Assembly: GCA_024707365.1 (NCBI GenBank) | Contig: JANPZV010000002.1 | Coordinates: 330,558 to 394,557 of the forward strand | DNA length: 64,000 nt | Direction of reading: 5' to 3' | Source of the DNA: Terricaulis sp. | GTDB taxonomy: Bacteria; Pseudomonadota; Alphaproteobacteria; Caulobacterales; Aquidulcibacteraceae | Part shown: piece by piece, positions 51,101 through 59,677 of the stretch | Layout: each line of letters begins with the position of its first letter | Position numbering within the stretch: position 1 is the stretch's first letter | Program-made: the position numbers and the translations under genes | Notes under the pieces: generated by a model | Told to the model about the DNA's origin: nothing | Database searches by the model: none | Seen by the model: only the letters and a program-made list of their open reading frames with translations

Positions 51101-51951
51101 CGAGGAAGATGATGATTAGAGCCCTCGCCGCCGCACTCGCGCTCGCCGCCTGCGCCCAGCCGCAAGTAGGCGCAGCAGCGCCGGCCCCGCCCGGCTCACT
51201 GTTCGCCGCCGCGCCCGAGCAGCAATGGCGCCTGCCGCAGCGGCTCGCGGAAATCTCCGGCCTCGCCGTCCATCCCGACGGGCGCGTGTTCACGCACGAC
51301 GATGAAACCGGCGTGATCTATCAGATCGACGTGACGGAGGGGCGCCTCATCAAGAATTTCGCGCTCGGCGATCCGATCGAGCTTGGCGATTTCGAGGGCC
51401 TTTCGATCAGCCCCGAGGGCGTGTTCTATCTCATCACCAGCCGCGGCCTCATCTATCGTTTTGAAGAGGGCGCCGATGGCGCGCACGTCGCGTTCGAGAC
51501 CATCGACACCGGCATGCATCGGGTGTGCGAGATCGAAGGGCTTGCCTATTTCGCGCCGGAAGAAAGCCTCATCCTTGCCTGCAAGCGGATGAATGCTCGG
51601 CCCATGCGTGAGAGCGTGCGGCTCTATTCCTGGCGGCCCGATGCGCCGCAAAACCCGGCGCAAGAATGGCTCGCGCTGCCGGCGGCCGATCTTGCCGCGC
51701 GCGCCGGCGTTGAGCAATTTCGCCCCTCAAGCGTGGAGATCGATCCGGTGAGCGGGCGCATCCTTTTGCTTTCGGGCAATGACGGCGCCTTCGCCGAGCT
51801 TTCGCATGAGGGCGAGATTTTGGCGGCGCGCGCCCTTTCTGGGCATGCGCAGGCCGAGGGCGTCACCGTCGCGCCGGATGGAACGCTGATCGTCTCGGAC
51901 GAAGCGGCCGGTGGCCAAGCCATGCTCAGCCGCTATGCTCGCGCCCCATGA
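51097..51951 (+). CDS. Secreted beta-propeller-like lipoprotein (SdiA-regulated-like)
   Basis: 284 residues. Signal peptide with lipobox LALAAC, then a six-bladed propeller-like region: LPQRLAEISGLAVHPDGRVF, DDETGVIYQIDV and ISPEGVFYLITSRGLIYRFE are NHL/SdiA-regulated-type blades. Soluble periplasmic or outer-membrane lipoprotein. The ATG at 51097 overlaps the DUF4956 stop; internal ATGs at 51109/51112 with GAGGAAG are alternative starts. Stop overlaps the phosphatase start (ATGA). Ligand unknown. Confidence 0.55.
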   Translation: MTRKMMIRALAAALALAACAQPQVGAAAPAPPGSLFAAAPEQQWRLPQRLAEISGLAVHPDGRVFTHDDETGVIYQIDVTEGRLIKNFALGDPIELGDFEGLSISPEGVFYLITSRGLIYRFEEGADGAHVAFETIDTGMHRVCEIEGLAYFAPEESLILACKRMNARPMRESVRLYSWRPDAPQNPAQEWLALPAADLAARAGVEQFRPSSVEIDPVSGRILLLSGNDGAFAELSHEGEILAARALSGHAQAEGVTVAPDGTLIVSDEAAGGQAMLSRYARAP

Positions 51952-53093
51952 TGACTCTGCTTCGCACCGCGCTTGCGGCCTTCGCCGCGTTTGTCCTGTT
52001 TTCCAGCCCGCACGCGGCGCGCGCGCAATCGAGCTTTGCAGGCGTTGAGCGCATCGTCGCCATCGGCGATCTTGAAGGCGCCTACGAAAAATATCTCGAC
52101 ATGCTGCGCACCGCCGGCCTCATCGATGCGGACGGCGATTGGATCGGCGGGCGCGCCCATCTTGTGCAATTGGGCGATATTCCCGATCGCGGCCCCCATA
52201 GCCGCGCCATCATCGATCATTTGCGCCGCATCGCCCCGCAAGCGCGCCGCGCCGGCGGGCGCGTGCATGCGCTCATCGGCAATCATGAAGCGATGAATGT
52301 CGAAGGCGATCTGCGCTACGTGCATCCCGGCGAATACGCCGCCTTCGCCACAGCCGCCTCGCCGCGCGCGCGCGAACAATACATGCAGCGCGCCATCCGC
52401 CATATCCGCGCCAATCCGCCGCCCGAGGGCGCGCCCGCTTTTGACGCCGCCTGGCGCGCGCAATGGGAGGCCGAACATCCGCTCGGCTGGGTGGAGCATC
52501 GCCGCGCTTGGGGGCCCACAGGCGAGTATGGCCGCTGGATCAGCGGCAACAACGCCGTGGTGCGCATCAATGACACGCTGTTCCTGCATGGCGGGCTGGG
52601 CCCAAGCTATGTGACGCCGGACGTTGCGCTGCTGAACCGCGCCGTCACCGGCGCGCTGCGGCTGCGCCCCGTGCCCGGCTATGAGGGCATCGTCGAAGAT
52701 GAGGAAGGCCCGCTCTGGTATCGGGGCCTTGCCCGCAATGACGAGCCGGCCGAAACCGCCCATCTTGAAGCGCTGCTGGCGCGCCACGGCGTTTCCCGCA
52801 TCGTGATCGGCCACACCAAGCTTGCGCCCATGGTCGTGCCGCGCTTTGGCGGGCGGGTGCTGGTGGCCGATATCGCCGCGCCGCGCGGCTACAGCGATCC
52901 GCATGCGTTCGTCGTGATTGAAGGGACGCAGGCTTTCGCCATGCATCGCGGCCAGCGCGTGCCGATCAACGCCGCAACCAGCGAAGCGCGCTGCGCCTAT
53001 ATCGGCGCCATCGCCGCGCTTGATCCCGAAGGCGCGCCCACCGCCGCGCTGGCCGAGGCTTGCGCCGGGCCAGCGCTCACCACAGCGGACTAA
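51948..53093 (+). CDS. Periplasmic calcineurin-like metallophosphoesterase
   Basis: 381 residues. Signal peptide (LAAFAAFVLFSSPHAARAQ) followed by a PPP-superfamily phosphatase core with metal motifs AIGDLEG, QLGDIPDRGP (GDxxDRG) and LIGNHEAMN; later histidines lie in TLFLHGGLGP and RIVIGHTKL. The architecture matches Shewanella-like secreted protein phosphatases. It ends four bases before the palindromic repeat at 53097, so it shares no coding overlap with it. Coupled to the upstream propeller gene by an ATGA overlap, which suggests joint envelope function. Confidence 0.85.
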   Translation: MMTLLRTALAAFAAFVLFSSPHAARAQSSFAGVERIVAIGDLEGAYEKYLDMLRTAGLIDADGDWIGGRAHLVQLGDIPDRGPHSRAIIDHLRRIAPQARRAGGRVHALIGNHEAMNVEGDLRYVHPGEYAAFATAASPRAREQYMQRAIRHIRANPPPEGAPAFDAAWRAQWEAEHPLGWVEHRRAWGPTGEYGRWISGNNAVVRINDTLFLHGGLGPSYVTPDVALLNRAVTGALRLRPVPGYEGIVEDEEGPLWYRGLARNDEPAETAHLEALLARHGVSRIVIGHTKLAPMVVPRFGGRVLVADIAAPRGYSDPHAFVVIEGTQAFAMHRGQRVPINAATSEARCAYIGAIAALDPEGAPTAALAEACAGPALTTAD

Positions 53094-53096
53094 TTA

Positions 53097-53259
53097 AAGC
53101 GTCGGGACTTAAATGCGACCCACACGATGGATCAAGCACCGCGTCGCATTTAAGTCCTCAAAGACGCTTTAGATTCAAAGTTTTCTAAAGCAACTTCTGG
53201 ACTTTAAATTCGCTCCGCGCCTGCCATCAAGCTGAGGCGAATTTAAAGTCCGTTGCTTT
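53097..53259 (+). repeat. Modular palindromic repeat, units A+B (copy 3)
   Basis: 163 bp with the same two-hairpin design as 41974-42136. Unit A arms end at 53169 with GACGCTT; unit B arms end at 53259 with GTTGCTTT. The outer arms and the AGATTCAAAGTTTTC linker are conserved; loops differ at several positions, as expected for structural selection. It lies between convergent genes (stops at 53093 and 53258). Confidence 0.9.
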
Positions 53260-54307
53260 AGTTCATCCCGCCGCGGCAGCGATTGATCAATTGGCGCTCC
53301 ACCTGCGCCGGATCGCTGATGGTTTGGTAAAATTCCTCGATAAAGCGGCGCGCGCCGGCGCGGCGGCTATCGGAAAGCCGCGGCTCATTATCGATCAGCG
53401 CCAGAACCGCCTCACGCCGCGCCTGGAAATGCGCGATCGCCTCGGGCAATTGGTCATTGAAGCGGCAATAGCCGCGATAATAGCGCTGGCGCACATTGCG
53501 CACCGGCAGCGATTCCGGCGGCAGCGCGTAAGGCGCGTTCACAAAGCCCGAATAATCGAAATCATACGGCGCGGGGATGAGGTTTTCGCGGCTTTCGTTG
53601 CTGGCGGCCAAAAGCCGGCTGTTGTGGCAGCAATCGCGGCCGCTGCGCGCTTCAATCATATCCCAATCGAGATTGCCGATCATGAATTGAAACAGCGCAA
53701 ATTGCGTCGCCGCGCGTGGATTGAGCTGGGTGGACCGCACCTCGCCCGTGGCGACATCAAGCGCGCGCCAGCGCTCATTGCGGCGCGCCAGATCATCGAC
53801 ATCTTCGATCAAAAAATTGAACTGCACCTCATCGCGGCGATCCCGATAGGTGATGGTTGCAGGGCGCACCGCGTAACTCCACGGCGTGATCTCGTTGTAG
53901 ATCCGGTAGGCGAGATATTCGAGCACGGTGAGCTGCTCAAACGCCGCCCCGTTGCGGCAGCGCGTGACAACCTTGATGCGGTTTTGCCCGCGAAACAGCG
54001 TGCCGCGCGTGCCCTCGTCAAAATCGAGCCGCATGGGCGGGAAGCTGCAGAGCCCGCCCGTGCGGCGCGAAACGCCGCGCGGCTCTAGCTGGATCTGCCA
54101 GCGCGGCTCGTGCCCGGTCACGCTCAGCGTTGCGGGCACAGGCTCTACGTTGCGCGCGGCGCGGCGCACCAGCGTATCGACCGGCCCTTCGACGAGGATT
54201 TCGAGCTCCGAGTGCTCGGAAAACAGTGGATGCTGGGCGGCGGCGGGAGAAATCGCAGCGGCGGACAGCGCGCCAAACGCCAAAGCGAAGAGGAATTTTC
54301 TCGGCAT
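53258..54307 (-). CDS. Secreted protein of unknown function, distant CotH/kinase-like features
   Basis: 349 residues with a signal peptide (FLFALAFGALSAAAISPAAAQ). I do not recognise a family with certainty. The central part VLEYLAYRIYNEITPWSYAV with the later FNFLIEDVDDLARR resembles CotH-type atypical kinases. FQFMIGNLDWDM could act as a catalytic-loop-like element and PAPYDFDYSGFV as a metal-binding DFD. These are weak parallels. Cysteines (GRDCCHNSR) suggest disulfides. Start taken as ATG at 54307; a GTG one codon upstream is equivalent. Overlaps the palindromic repeat by 2 bp at its 3' end. Confidence 0.4.
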   Translation of the reverse strand: MPRKFLFALAFGALSAAAISPAAAQHPLFSEHSELEILVEGPVDTLVRRAARNVEPVPATLSVTGHEPRWQIQLEPRGVSRRTGGLCSFPPMRLDFDEGTRGTLFRGQNRIKVVTRCRNGAAFEQLTVLEYLAYRIYNEITPWSYAVRPATITYRDRRDEVQFNFLIEDVDDLARRNERWRALDVATGEVRSTQLNPRAATQFALFQFMIGNLDWDMIEARSGRDCCHNSRLLAASNESRENLIPAPYDFDYSGFVNAPYALPPESLPVRNVRQRYYRGYCRFNDQLPEAIAHFQARREAVLALIDNEPRLSDSRRAGARRFIEEFYQTISDPAQVERQLINRCRGGMN

Positions 54308-54360
54308 CACGGCGCCCCCTGCCGTTCAAGACATTTCTATGACGAAACATTACCCCCGGT

Positions 54361-54492
54361 TCAGGCGATCTGGAAGCCGATCGACACCAAAGTCAGCGGC
54401 AAAACCATGCCCGCCCCGATGCACATGGCGAACACGGCCAGCGTCTGCGCTTGGCTCCAGGCGGCGCGGGCGGCTTGTGCAACATGGGTCAT
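54361..54492 (-). CDS. 43-residue single-pass membrane protein
   Basis: Starts ATG at 54492, 6 nt after GAGGAAG, an excellent ribosome site. It encodes MTHVAQAARAAWSQAQTLAV then a helix FAMCIGAGMVLPLTLVSIGF. Function unknown. It is short, but the ribosome site and coherent helix make it plausible. It lies between the secreted protein and the divergent ABC cluster. Confidence 0.5.
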   Translation of the reverse strand: MTHVAQAARAAWSQAQTLAVFAMCIGAGMVLPLTLVSIGFQIA

Positions 54493-54699
54493 CGGGGCTT
54501 CCTCCTCTGGAGGGCGGCGCGGCGCCGCTCTCCATGCGCTCAAGATGCAAAATCCCGCCGCCTGGCGCCGTTACGCCGGTCACACATCCGTGAGGCTCGG
54601 CTAGCCCTCTGTTTTAGCGTGACATTTATCCGCACGCCGGGCCTGGATGACGGGGCCTGCGGCTTACGCTAGCGTCCGCGCCCGCCAAAGGGGGGCTGC

Positions 54700-55665
54700 G
54701 TGCGCAGTGTGACCGATATCAGTGCGCCAGAGCCCGCCTTCATCCGCGTTGCGGGCGTGCGCCACGCTTATCGCGGCGCGCCAGCGCCCGCGCTGGACGG
54801 CGTCAGCTTCGACATCGCCCAGGGCGCCTGCTTTGGCCTGCTTGGCCCCAACGGCGCGGGCAAGAGCACGCTGTTTGCGCTGCTGACGGGCGTGCGCAAG
54901 CTGCAAAGCGGGGAGATCAGCGTGGGCGGGATTTCCGCGCGCGCCGATCTGCCGGGCCTGCGCGCCCAAGGCGCGATCGCACCGCAAGATCTGGCGTTTT
55001 ACCCCGACCTCACCGGCCGCGAGAATCTCGATTTCTTCGCCGGCGCCTATCGGCTCGACCGCGCAGCGTGGCGCGAGGCGATGGCGCGCGCAGTGGAAAC
55101 ATGCCAGCTCAGCGAGGTGCTCGACCGGCGCGCCGAAACTTATTCGGGCGGGCTCAAGCGCCGGCTTAATCTCGCCATCGCGCTGCTGAACGAGCCGCGC
55201 GTGCTTTATCTGGATGAGCCCACCGTGGGCATCGACGCCCGCTCGCGCCGGCTGATCGTGGATGCGATCGCGGCGCTGAAAGCAGAGGGCGTCACCATCA
55301 TCTACACCTCCCATTACATGGAAGAGGTGGAAGCGCTGTGCGATGGCGCGGCGATCATCGATCGCGGGCGCGTGGTGGCGCAAGGCTCGATCCGTGAGAT
55401 CGTGCGCGCCCATGGCGGCGGCGCTTTGGAACTGGTGTTCGCCGCCCCTGCCGGCGATGGCTTGCGCGCCGGCCTTGCCCCACTCGGCGCTGTGTGGCGC
55501 GACGAGCAAACCGCCGCCATTGCCGCAGCAGACGGCGAAACCATTGCGCGCGCGGTGGACGCCGTCACCCAAAGCGGGGCGCCGCTGGCGCACATGAATT
55601 TCGGCCAGGCGCGGCTTGAGGCGGCGTATCTCAGCGTGCTGGGCCAAAGCGGGGATGAGGCATGA
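54700..55665 (+). CDS. ABC transporter ATP-binding protein of biosynthetic cluster
   Basis: 321-residue ATPase with Walker A GPNGAGKST (residues 49-57), signature YSGGLKRR (148-155) and Walker B VLYLDEP (168-174), of the type that energises ABC-2 exporters. It starts with GTG at 54700; a second GTG at 54709 is an alternative. The next gene overlaps by ATGA and encodes the ABC-2 permease. Similar ABC pairs are found within flexirubin and aryl-polyene clusters, where they are thought to move the lipid product across the inner membrane. That role is inferred from context. Confidence 0.9.
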   Translation: MRSVTDISAPEPAFIRVAGVRHAYRGAPAPALDGVSFDIAQGACFGLLGPNGAGKSTLFALLTGVRKLQSGEISVGGISARADLPGLRAQGAIAPQDLAFYPDLTGRENLDFFAGAYRLDRAAWREAMARAVETCQLSEVLDRRAETYSGGLKRRLNLAIALLNEPRVLYLDEPTVGIDARSRRLIVDAIAALKAEGVTIIYTSHYMEEVEALCDGAAIIDRGRVVAQGSIREIVRAHGGGALELVFAAPAGDGLRAGLAPLGAVWRDEQTAAIAAADGETIARAVDAVTQSGAPLAHMNFGQARLEAAYLSVLGQSGDEA

Positions 55666-56852
55666 GGCGCTCGGCCACCCTCGCCGCGATTATCAAGGAA
55701 TTGCGCCTGATCCGGCGCGATCCGCATGGGCTGGCGCTTTTGTTCGTGCTGCCGCTGGTGTTCATCCTCATCATGTCGCTGGCGATGCGCGATCTTTACG
55801 CGACCCGCGCCGGCGCCGGCGTTGGCGTTCTGGTGATCGATCGCGGCGGCGGCGCGCAGGCTGAGGCGCTCTATCAGCGGCTTGCCGCCAACCAGGGTTT
55901 TGCACTGACGCGCCTTGCCGAAGCCGCCGATGCGCGCGCGGCGTTGCGCGCGGGCGATTACGCTTTTGCGGTGGAGCTGCCTGCGGATTTTGAAACCCGC
56001 ATCGGCGAAGCCGCATTGCTTGCCTCGCAAAGCGCCCTGGTGCGCGTGACGGTGGCGGCCGATACAAGCCGGCAGCTTGAGCTGATCTTCAACGCCGCGC
56101 TGCGCGAGGCGCTGCAAAGGCAGCGCGCGGAGATCATGCTCACGCGCATGGGCGTGACCTCGCTCGCGGCCGAGGATGAAGCCTCAAGCCGCCGCGTTGA
56201 GACTGTGTACGCCTATGAAGGCGCGCGCGCGGCGGCGCCCAGCGCGGTGCAGCAGAACGTGCCAGCCTGGCTTGTGTTTGCGCTTTTCTTCGTGGCCGTG
56301 CCGTTCTCGAACGCTTTTATCAAGGAGCGCCAGCACGGCGCGCTGGCGCGGCTGCGCAGCACCAATATGGGCGCGGGCGCGCAATTTGCCGGCAAGCTCG
56401 CGCCCTATTTCGCCATCAACCAGATCCAGGTCGTGCTTATGCTGCTGGCGGGGGCCTTTCTTGTGCCGCTGCTGGGCGGGGAAGCGCTGGCGCTCAATGG
56501 CGCGCCCTTGGGCTTTATCCTGCTATCAACCGCGCTTTCGATCGCGGCGCTGGGCATGGCGATGCTGATCGCGGTGATCGCGCGCACCAGCGAGCAGGCC
56601 ACGCTCACAGCCGGGGTGGGCAATATCGTGCTGGCCGCCATTGGCGGGGTGATGGTGCCGAAATTCGTCATGCCCGAAGCGATGCAGACGCTGGCGGGCT
56701 TTTCGCCCATGGCCTGGGGCGTCGATGGATTTCTGGAATTGCTGCTGCGCGGCGGCGGCGTTCTGGACATTCAAATGGAATTGCTAAAATTAACCGGCTT
56801 TGGCTTGGCGGCGCTGGCGCTTGCTTGGGCGCTTTACCGGCCGCAGGAGTAA
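55662..56852 (+). CDS. ABC-2 type permease of biosynthetic cluster
   Basis: 396 residues. One N-terminal helix (LALLFVLPLVFILIMSLAM) is followed by a large extracytoplasmic domain (residues about 50-200) and five more helices, beginning LVFALFFVAVPFSNAFIKER; this is the ABC-2 (DrrB/NodJ-like) arrangement. The conserved FIKERQHGALARLRSTNM segment links to the ATPase. Starts by ATGA overlap with the ATP-binding gene and is followed two bases later by the ACP gene, so exporter and carrier protein share one operon. Confidence 0.88.
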   Translation: MRRSATLAAIIKELRLIRRDPHGLALLFVLPLVFILIMSLAMRDLYATRAGAGVGVLVIDRGGGAQAEALYQRLAANQGFALTRLAEAADARAALRAGDYAFAVELPADFETRIGEAALLASQSALVRVTVAADTSRQLELIFNAALREALQRQRAEIMLTRMGVTSLAAEDEASSRRVETVYAYEGARAAAPSAVQQNVPAWLVFALFFVAVPFSNAFIKERQHGALARLRSTNMGAGAQFAGKLAPYFAINQIQVVLMLLAGAFLVPLLGGEALALNGAPLGFILLSTALSIAALGMAMLIAVIARTSEQATLTAGVGNIVLAAIGGVMVPKFVMPEAMQTLAGFSPMAWGVDGFLELLLRGGGVLDIQMELLKLTGFGLAALALAWALYRPQE

Positions 56853-56854
56853 TC

Positions 56855-57121
56855 ATGCCCGCACCCGACACCGCCACCCTGATCGCCGAACTCAAACAGG
56901 TGATAATCACCGAATGCGATAAGGAGGTAACCCCCGATGAGATCGATCAGGCCGATCGGCTGATCGGCGGGGCGCTGGAGCTTGATTCGCTTGATGCGTT
57001 GCAGCTCAGCCTTGCGGTGAAGGAGCGTTACGGCGTGCGCATCGAAGGCGGGCCCGATGGGCGCGCCGCGTTTGAAACGCTGGAGACGCTGGCGAAATTC
57101 ATCCAAGAGCGGGCCGCATGA
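56855..57121 (+). CDS. Acyl carrier protein of biosynthetic cluster
   Basis: 88-residue ACP with the phosphopantetheine-bearing Ser45 in LELDSLDALQLSL. Acidic helices II/III are conserved (KERYGVRIEGGPDGRAAF). It probably carries the growing acyl chain for the cluster ketosynthases, like DarC or ApeE/F-type ACPs. An AGGAGT ribosome site precedes ATG at 56855. Its stop overlaps the ketosynthase start (ATGA). Confidence 0.9.
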   Translation: MPAPDTATLIAELKQVIITECDKEVTPDEIDQADRLIGGALELDSLDALQLSLAVKERYGVRIEGGPDGRAAFETLETLAKFIQERAA

Positions 57122-58260
57122 AGCGCAGCGCCTTTTTAGGCGCGGGCGTTCACACCGCGCTGGGCGCGGGGCTTGCGCAAAATATCGAGGCGTTGTTCGC
57201 CGCCCCACCGAAAGCGGGGGAAGCTGCGCTGCAAGTTGGCGCTGAAAACGTGCGCGTGCCGGCGCTGCTTTTGGCGGAGCGCCCGCTCGATGACATCGAG
57301 GCGCGCTTCTGGCGCGCGGCGGAAGCGGTGGTGGGGCACGCCATCGCCGCCGCGGGGCTTACGCAAGACGAAGTGCGCCAGGCCGCCTTCCTGATCGGCA
57401 CCTCATCGCTCGACATCGCCGTCAGCGAAGCGATCTATCAGCGCGAGCTCAGCGAGGGCGCGGACGCCCATCCGCTCACCAGCAATTCCACCATGGGGCG
57501 CCTCGCCCAACGCTTGCGCCAGGCGCACGGCATTGGCGGCCCCGAATACACGATCTGCACCGCCTGCACCGCCAGCGCCAATGCGCTGCTTTATGCGGAT
57601 CAACTCGTGCAAAGCGGGCGCGTGCGCCACGCTATCGTGGTGGGCGTTGAGATTTTCAACCAGATCACCGCGCTTGGCTTTCATGGGCTGGAGCTTTTGG
57701 CCAAGGACGGCATGAAGCCGTTCGACAGCGCGCGCGGCGGGCTCACGCTCGGCGAAAGCTGCGCGGCTCTGGTGATTGGGCAAGCGCGCACGGAAGGCTT
57801 TCATCTGCGCGGCGGCGCCAATCTCTGCGATATTCACGGCATTTCCGCCGCCAACCCCGACGGCTCCACCGTGGCCGACGTGATCCGTCTTGCGCTGGCC
57901 GATGCGCAACTGGCGCCCGATCAAATCGATGGCGTCAAAGCGCACGGCACGGCCAGCCTGATGAACGACGAAGCGGAGGCGGCGGGCATGGCGCTGGTGT
58001 TTGAAACCGCCCCGCCGATCTGCGCGCTGAAGCCATTCATCGGCCACACCTTCGGCGCGTGCGGGGTCACTGAACTCATTCTCTTCTGCGGCATGATCGA
58101 GCGCGGCTATTTTCCCGCCACGCCGGGCGTGTGCGCAGAGCCGAGCGATCTTGGCGTGCGGCTTGAGCAAAAGCCGCTGCCGATTAGGCCGGGCGTGTTT
58201 CAGCTCAATTTCTTCGGCTTTGGCGGCAACAACACCTCGCTGGTGATCGCCAATGGCTGA
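57118..58260 (+). CDS. Beta-ketoacyl-ACP synthase (KAS I/II type)
   Basis: 380-residue thiolase-fold ketosynthase with a complete Cys-His-His triad: Cys150 in CTACTASANALLYA, His276 in VKAHGTAS and His310 in KPFIGHTFGACG, with Lys305 nearby. It should elongate ACP-bound chains by decarboxylative condensation. Such KAS proteins are present in aryl-polyene and flexirubin loci, where pairs build the polyene or acyl chain. Start overlaps the ACP stop by 4 nt, and the next gene overlaps its end by 8 nt, indicating tight coupling. Confidence 0.88.
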   Translation: MKRSAFLGAGVHTALGAGLAQNIEALFAAPPKAGEAALQVGAENVRVPALLLAERPLDDIEARFWRAAEAVVGHAIAAAGLTQDEVRQAAFLIGTSSLDIAVSEAIYQRELSEGADAHPLTSNSTMGRLAQRLRQAHGIGGPEYTICTACTASANALLYADQLVQSGRVRHAIVVGVEIFNQITALGFHGLELLAKDGMKPFDSARGGLTLGESCAALVIGQARTEGFHLRGGANLCDIHGISAANPDGSTVADVIRLALADAQLAPDQIDGVKAHGTASLMNDEAEAAGMALVFETAPPICALKPFIGHTFGACGVTELILFCGMIERGYFPATPGVCAEPSDLGVRLEQKPLPIRPGVFQLNFFGFGGNNTSLVIANG

Positions 58261-59138
58261 TGTGATCATCCGCGGCTGCGGCGATTATTATGCGCCGGTG
58301 GAGGGTGAGGCCCTGCCGGACGTGCGCGCGCTCGCCAAGGAAACGCTTGGCAAGCAGGTGCGGCGCGTGGGGCGCTTTATTCTGCTGGGGCTCGTGGGCG
58401 CGGCGCGCTGCGTGGGCGCGCACGCCCCGCCCGCGCACACCGCGATCTATCTCAGCTCCCGGCGCGGGGATCTCGAAACCAATGTCGAGGTGATGCAGGA
58501 TTTGTTCGCGCGCGGGCTCGCGCCCAAGCCGCTCTCCTTCATCAACACCGTCTCCAACGCCTCCTGCTATTATGTGGCGCGGCATTTCGGGCTGCACGGG
58601 CGCTCGCTGTTTGTGAGCGGGGTGTGCTTTTCGTTTGAAACCGCGCTGCAGGCGGCGCTGCTGGATTTCGAGGCAGGGCAAGTGCGCTCGGCGCTGGTGG
58701 GCGGGCTCGATACGCTGATCGCGCCGCTGGCGATTGAGCGGCGCCGGCTTGGGCTCGCGCCGGGCGCGCCGGTTGCGGAGGCGAGCCATTGGCTCTGGCT
58801 GGAAACCGGGCCGGCGCAGCCGGGCGACCTGGTGCTGGAGGCGAGCGAAGCGTTCGCCGATCGCGCCGCCCTCATCGCCTGGCTCAGCGCGCGCGGAACT
58901 GAAAAAAACCGTGCTGGCGCAGGGGCAATATCTGGACGCCGCCGCCTTCGCCGCGATCGCCGCCGAGGCGGGCCTGCCCCGCTCGTTCCGCTACCGCGAC
59001 GGGCGCGCCTATTATGACGGGCAGGCAGCGGCGGCCTTAAGCGCCTTTGCAGCCTCCGATCTCGACGGCGCTGTGCTGACGCATATAAATGCGGATGCCG
59101 ATGGCCGATACGCGGCCTTCGTGGCGCGCAGGGTTTAA
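58253..59138 (+). CDS. Short ketosynthase-like partner protein (frameshifted)
   Basis: About 295 residues, shorter than a normal KAS. The N-terminal half has a thiolase-like core, LFVSGVCFSFETALQAAL (candidate Cys125), and LVGGLDTLIAPLA. After the frameshift near 58895 the C-terminal half continues KKTVLAQGQYLDAAAF and LDGAVLTHINADADGR, but I cannot find the HGT or GHxxGA histidine motifs. It resembles a KAS N-terminal or chain-length-factor-type partner that may pair with the upstream KAS. It starts inside the KAS gene (8-nt overlap). The break is probably a sequencing error. Confidence 0.6.
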
Positions 59139-59155
59139 ACGAGCCGGGGGCTCAG

Positions 59156-59677
59156 GTGCCTAAAGTCATCACCAATTACATGACCGCGAAAACCGAGGGC
59201 GATTTCGTCGTCCTCTTGACGGGCATGCGCATCAACAAATTCTGGAAGATCTGGAAATGGCTGCCTGTGTTCATCGCCATGCCGCGCATGAACCATGAGC
59301 TGATGAAGCACCCTGAGCTTGGGCTTTTGCACTATCGCAATCATGTCGGCTTTCGCGAGATGATGGTGGTGCAATATTGGGAGAGCTGGGAAAAGCTGCA
59401 CGCCTGGGCGACAGACCCAACCCGCCGCCACCTGCCCGCCTGGCTTAAGCTCAACAAGGATGTGGGGCTCAACGGCGATGTCGGCACCTGGCACGAAACC
59501 TACATCGTCAAGGAGCGCGCGCAGTTTGAGTGCCTGTACGTGAACATGCCCCCGCATGGGCTTGGCAAAGCCATGGGCGTGGCTGAAGCGCGCGGATCAA
59601 AGCGCACGGCCAAAGGGCGCCCTAGGCCAGAAGGAAAGCGCGATCCCGACGCCGCCGCCGGTGAAAGAGCCGGCTAA
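59156..59677 (+). CDS. DUF4188 family protein (monooxygenase-like)
   Basis: 173 residues beginning with GTG at 59156. The stretch DFVVLLTGMRINKFWKIWKW and the later HVGFREMMVVQYWESWEKLH are DUF4188 features; the fold is related to dimeric alpha/beta-barrel (ABM-type) monooxygenases. The WHETYIV segment is typical. A disordered basic tail of about 35 residues follows. It may oxidise or decorate the cluster product; DUF4188 is not a standard member of flexirubin loci, so this is an inference from position. Its 3' end overlaps the convergent BtrH-like gene by 4 bp. Confidence 0.65.
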   Translation: MPKVITNYMTAKTEGDFVVLLTGMRINKFWKIWKWLPVFIAMPRMNHELMKHPELGLLHYRNHVGFREMMVVQYWESWEKLHAWATDPTRRHLPAWLKLNKDVGLNGDVGTWHETYIVKERAQFECLYVNMPPHGLGKAMGVAEARGSKRTAKGRPRPEGKRDPDAAAGERAG

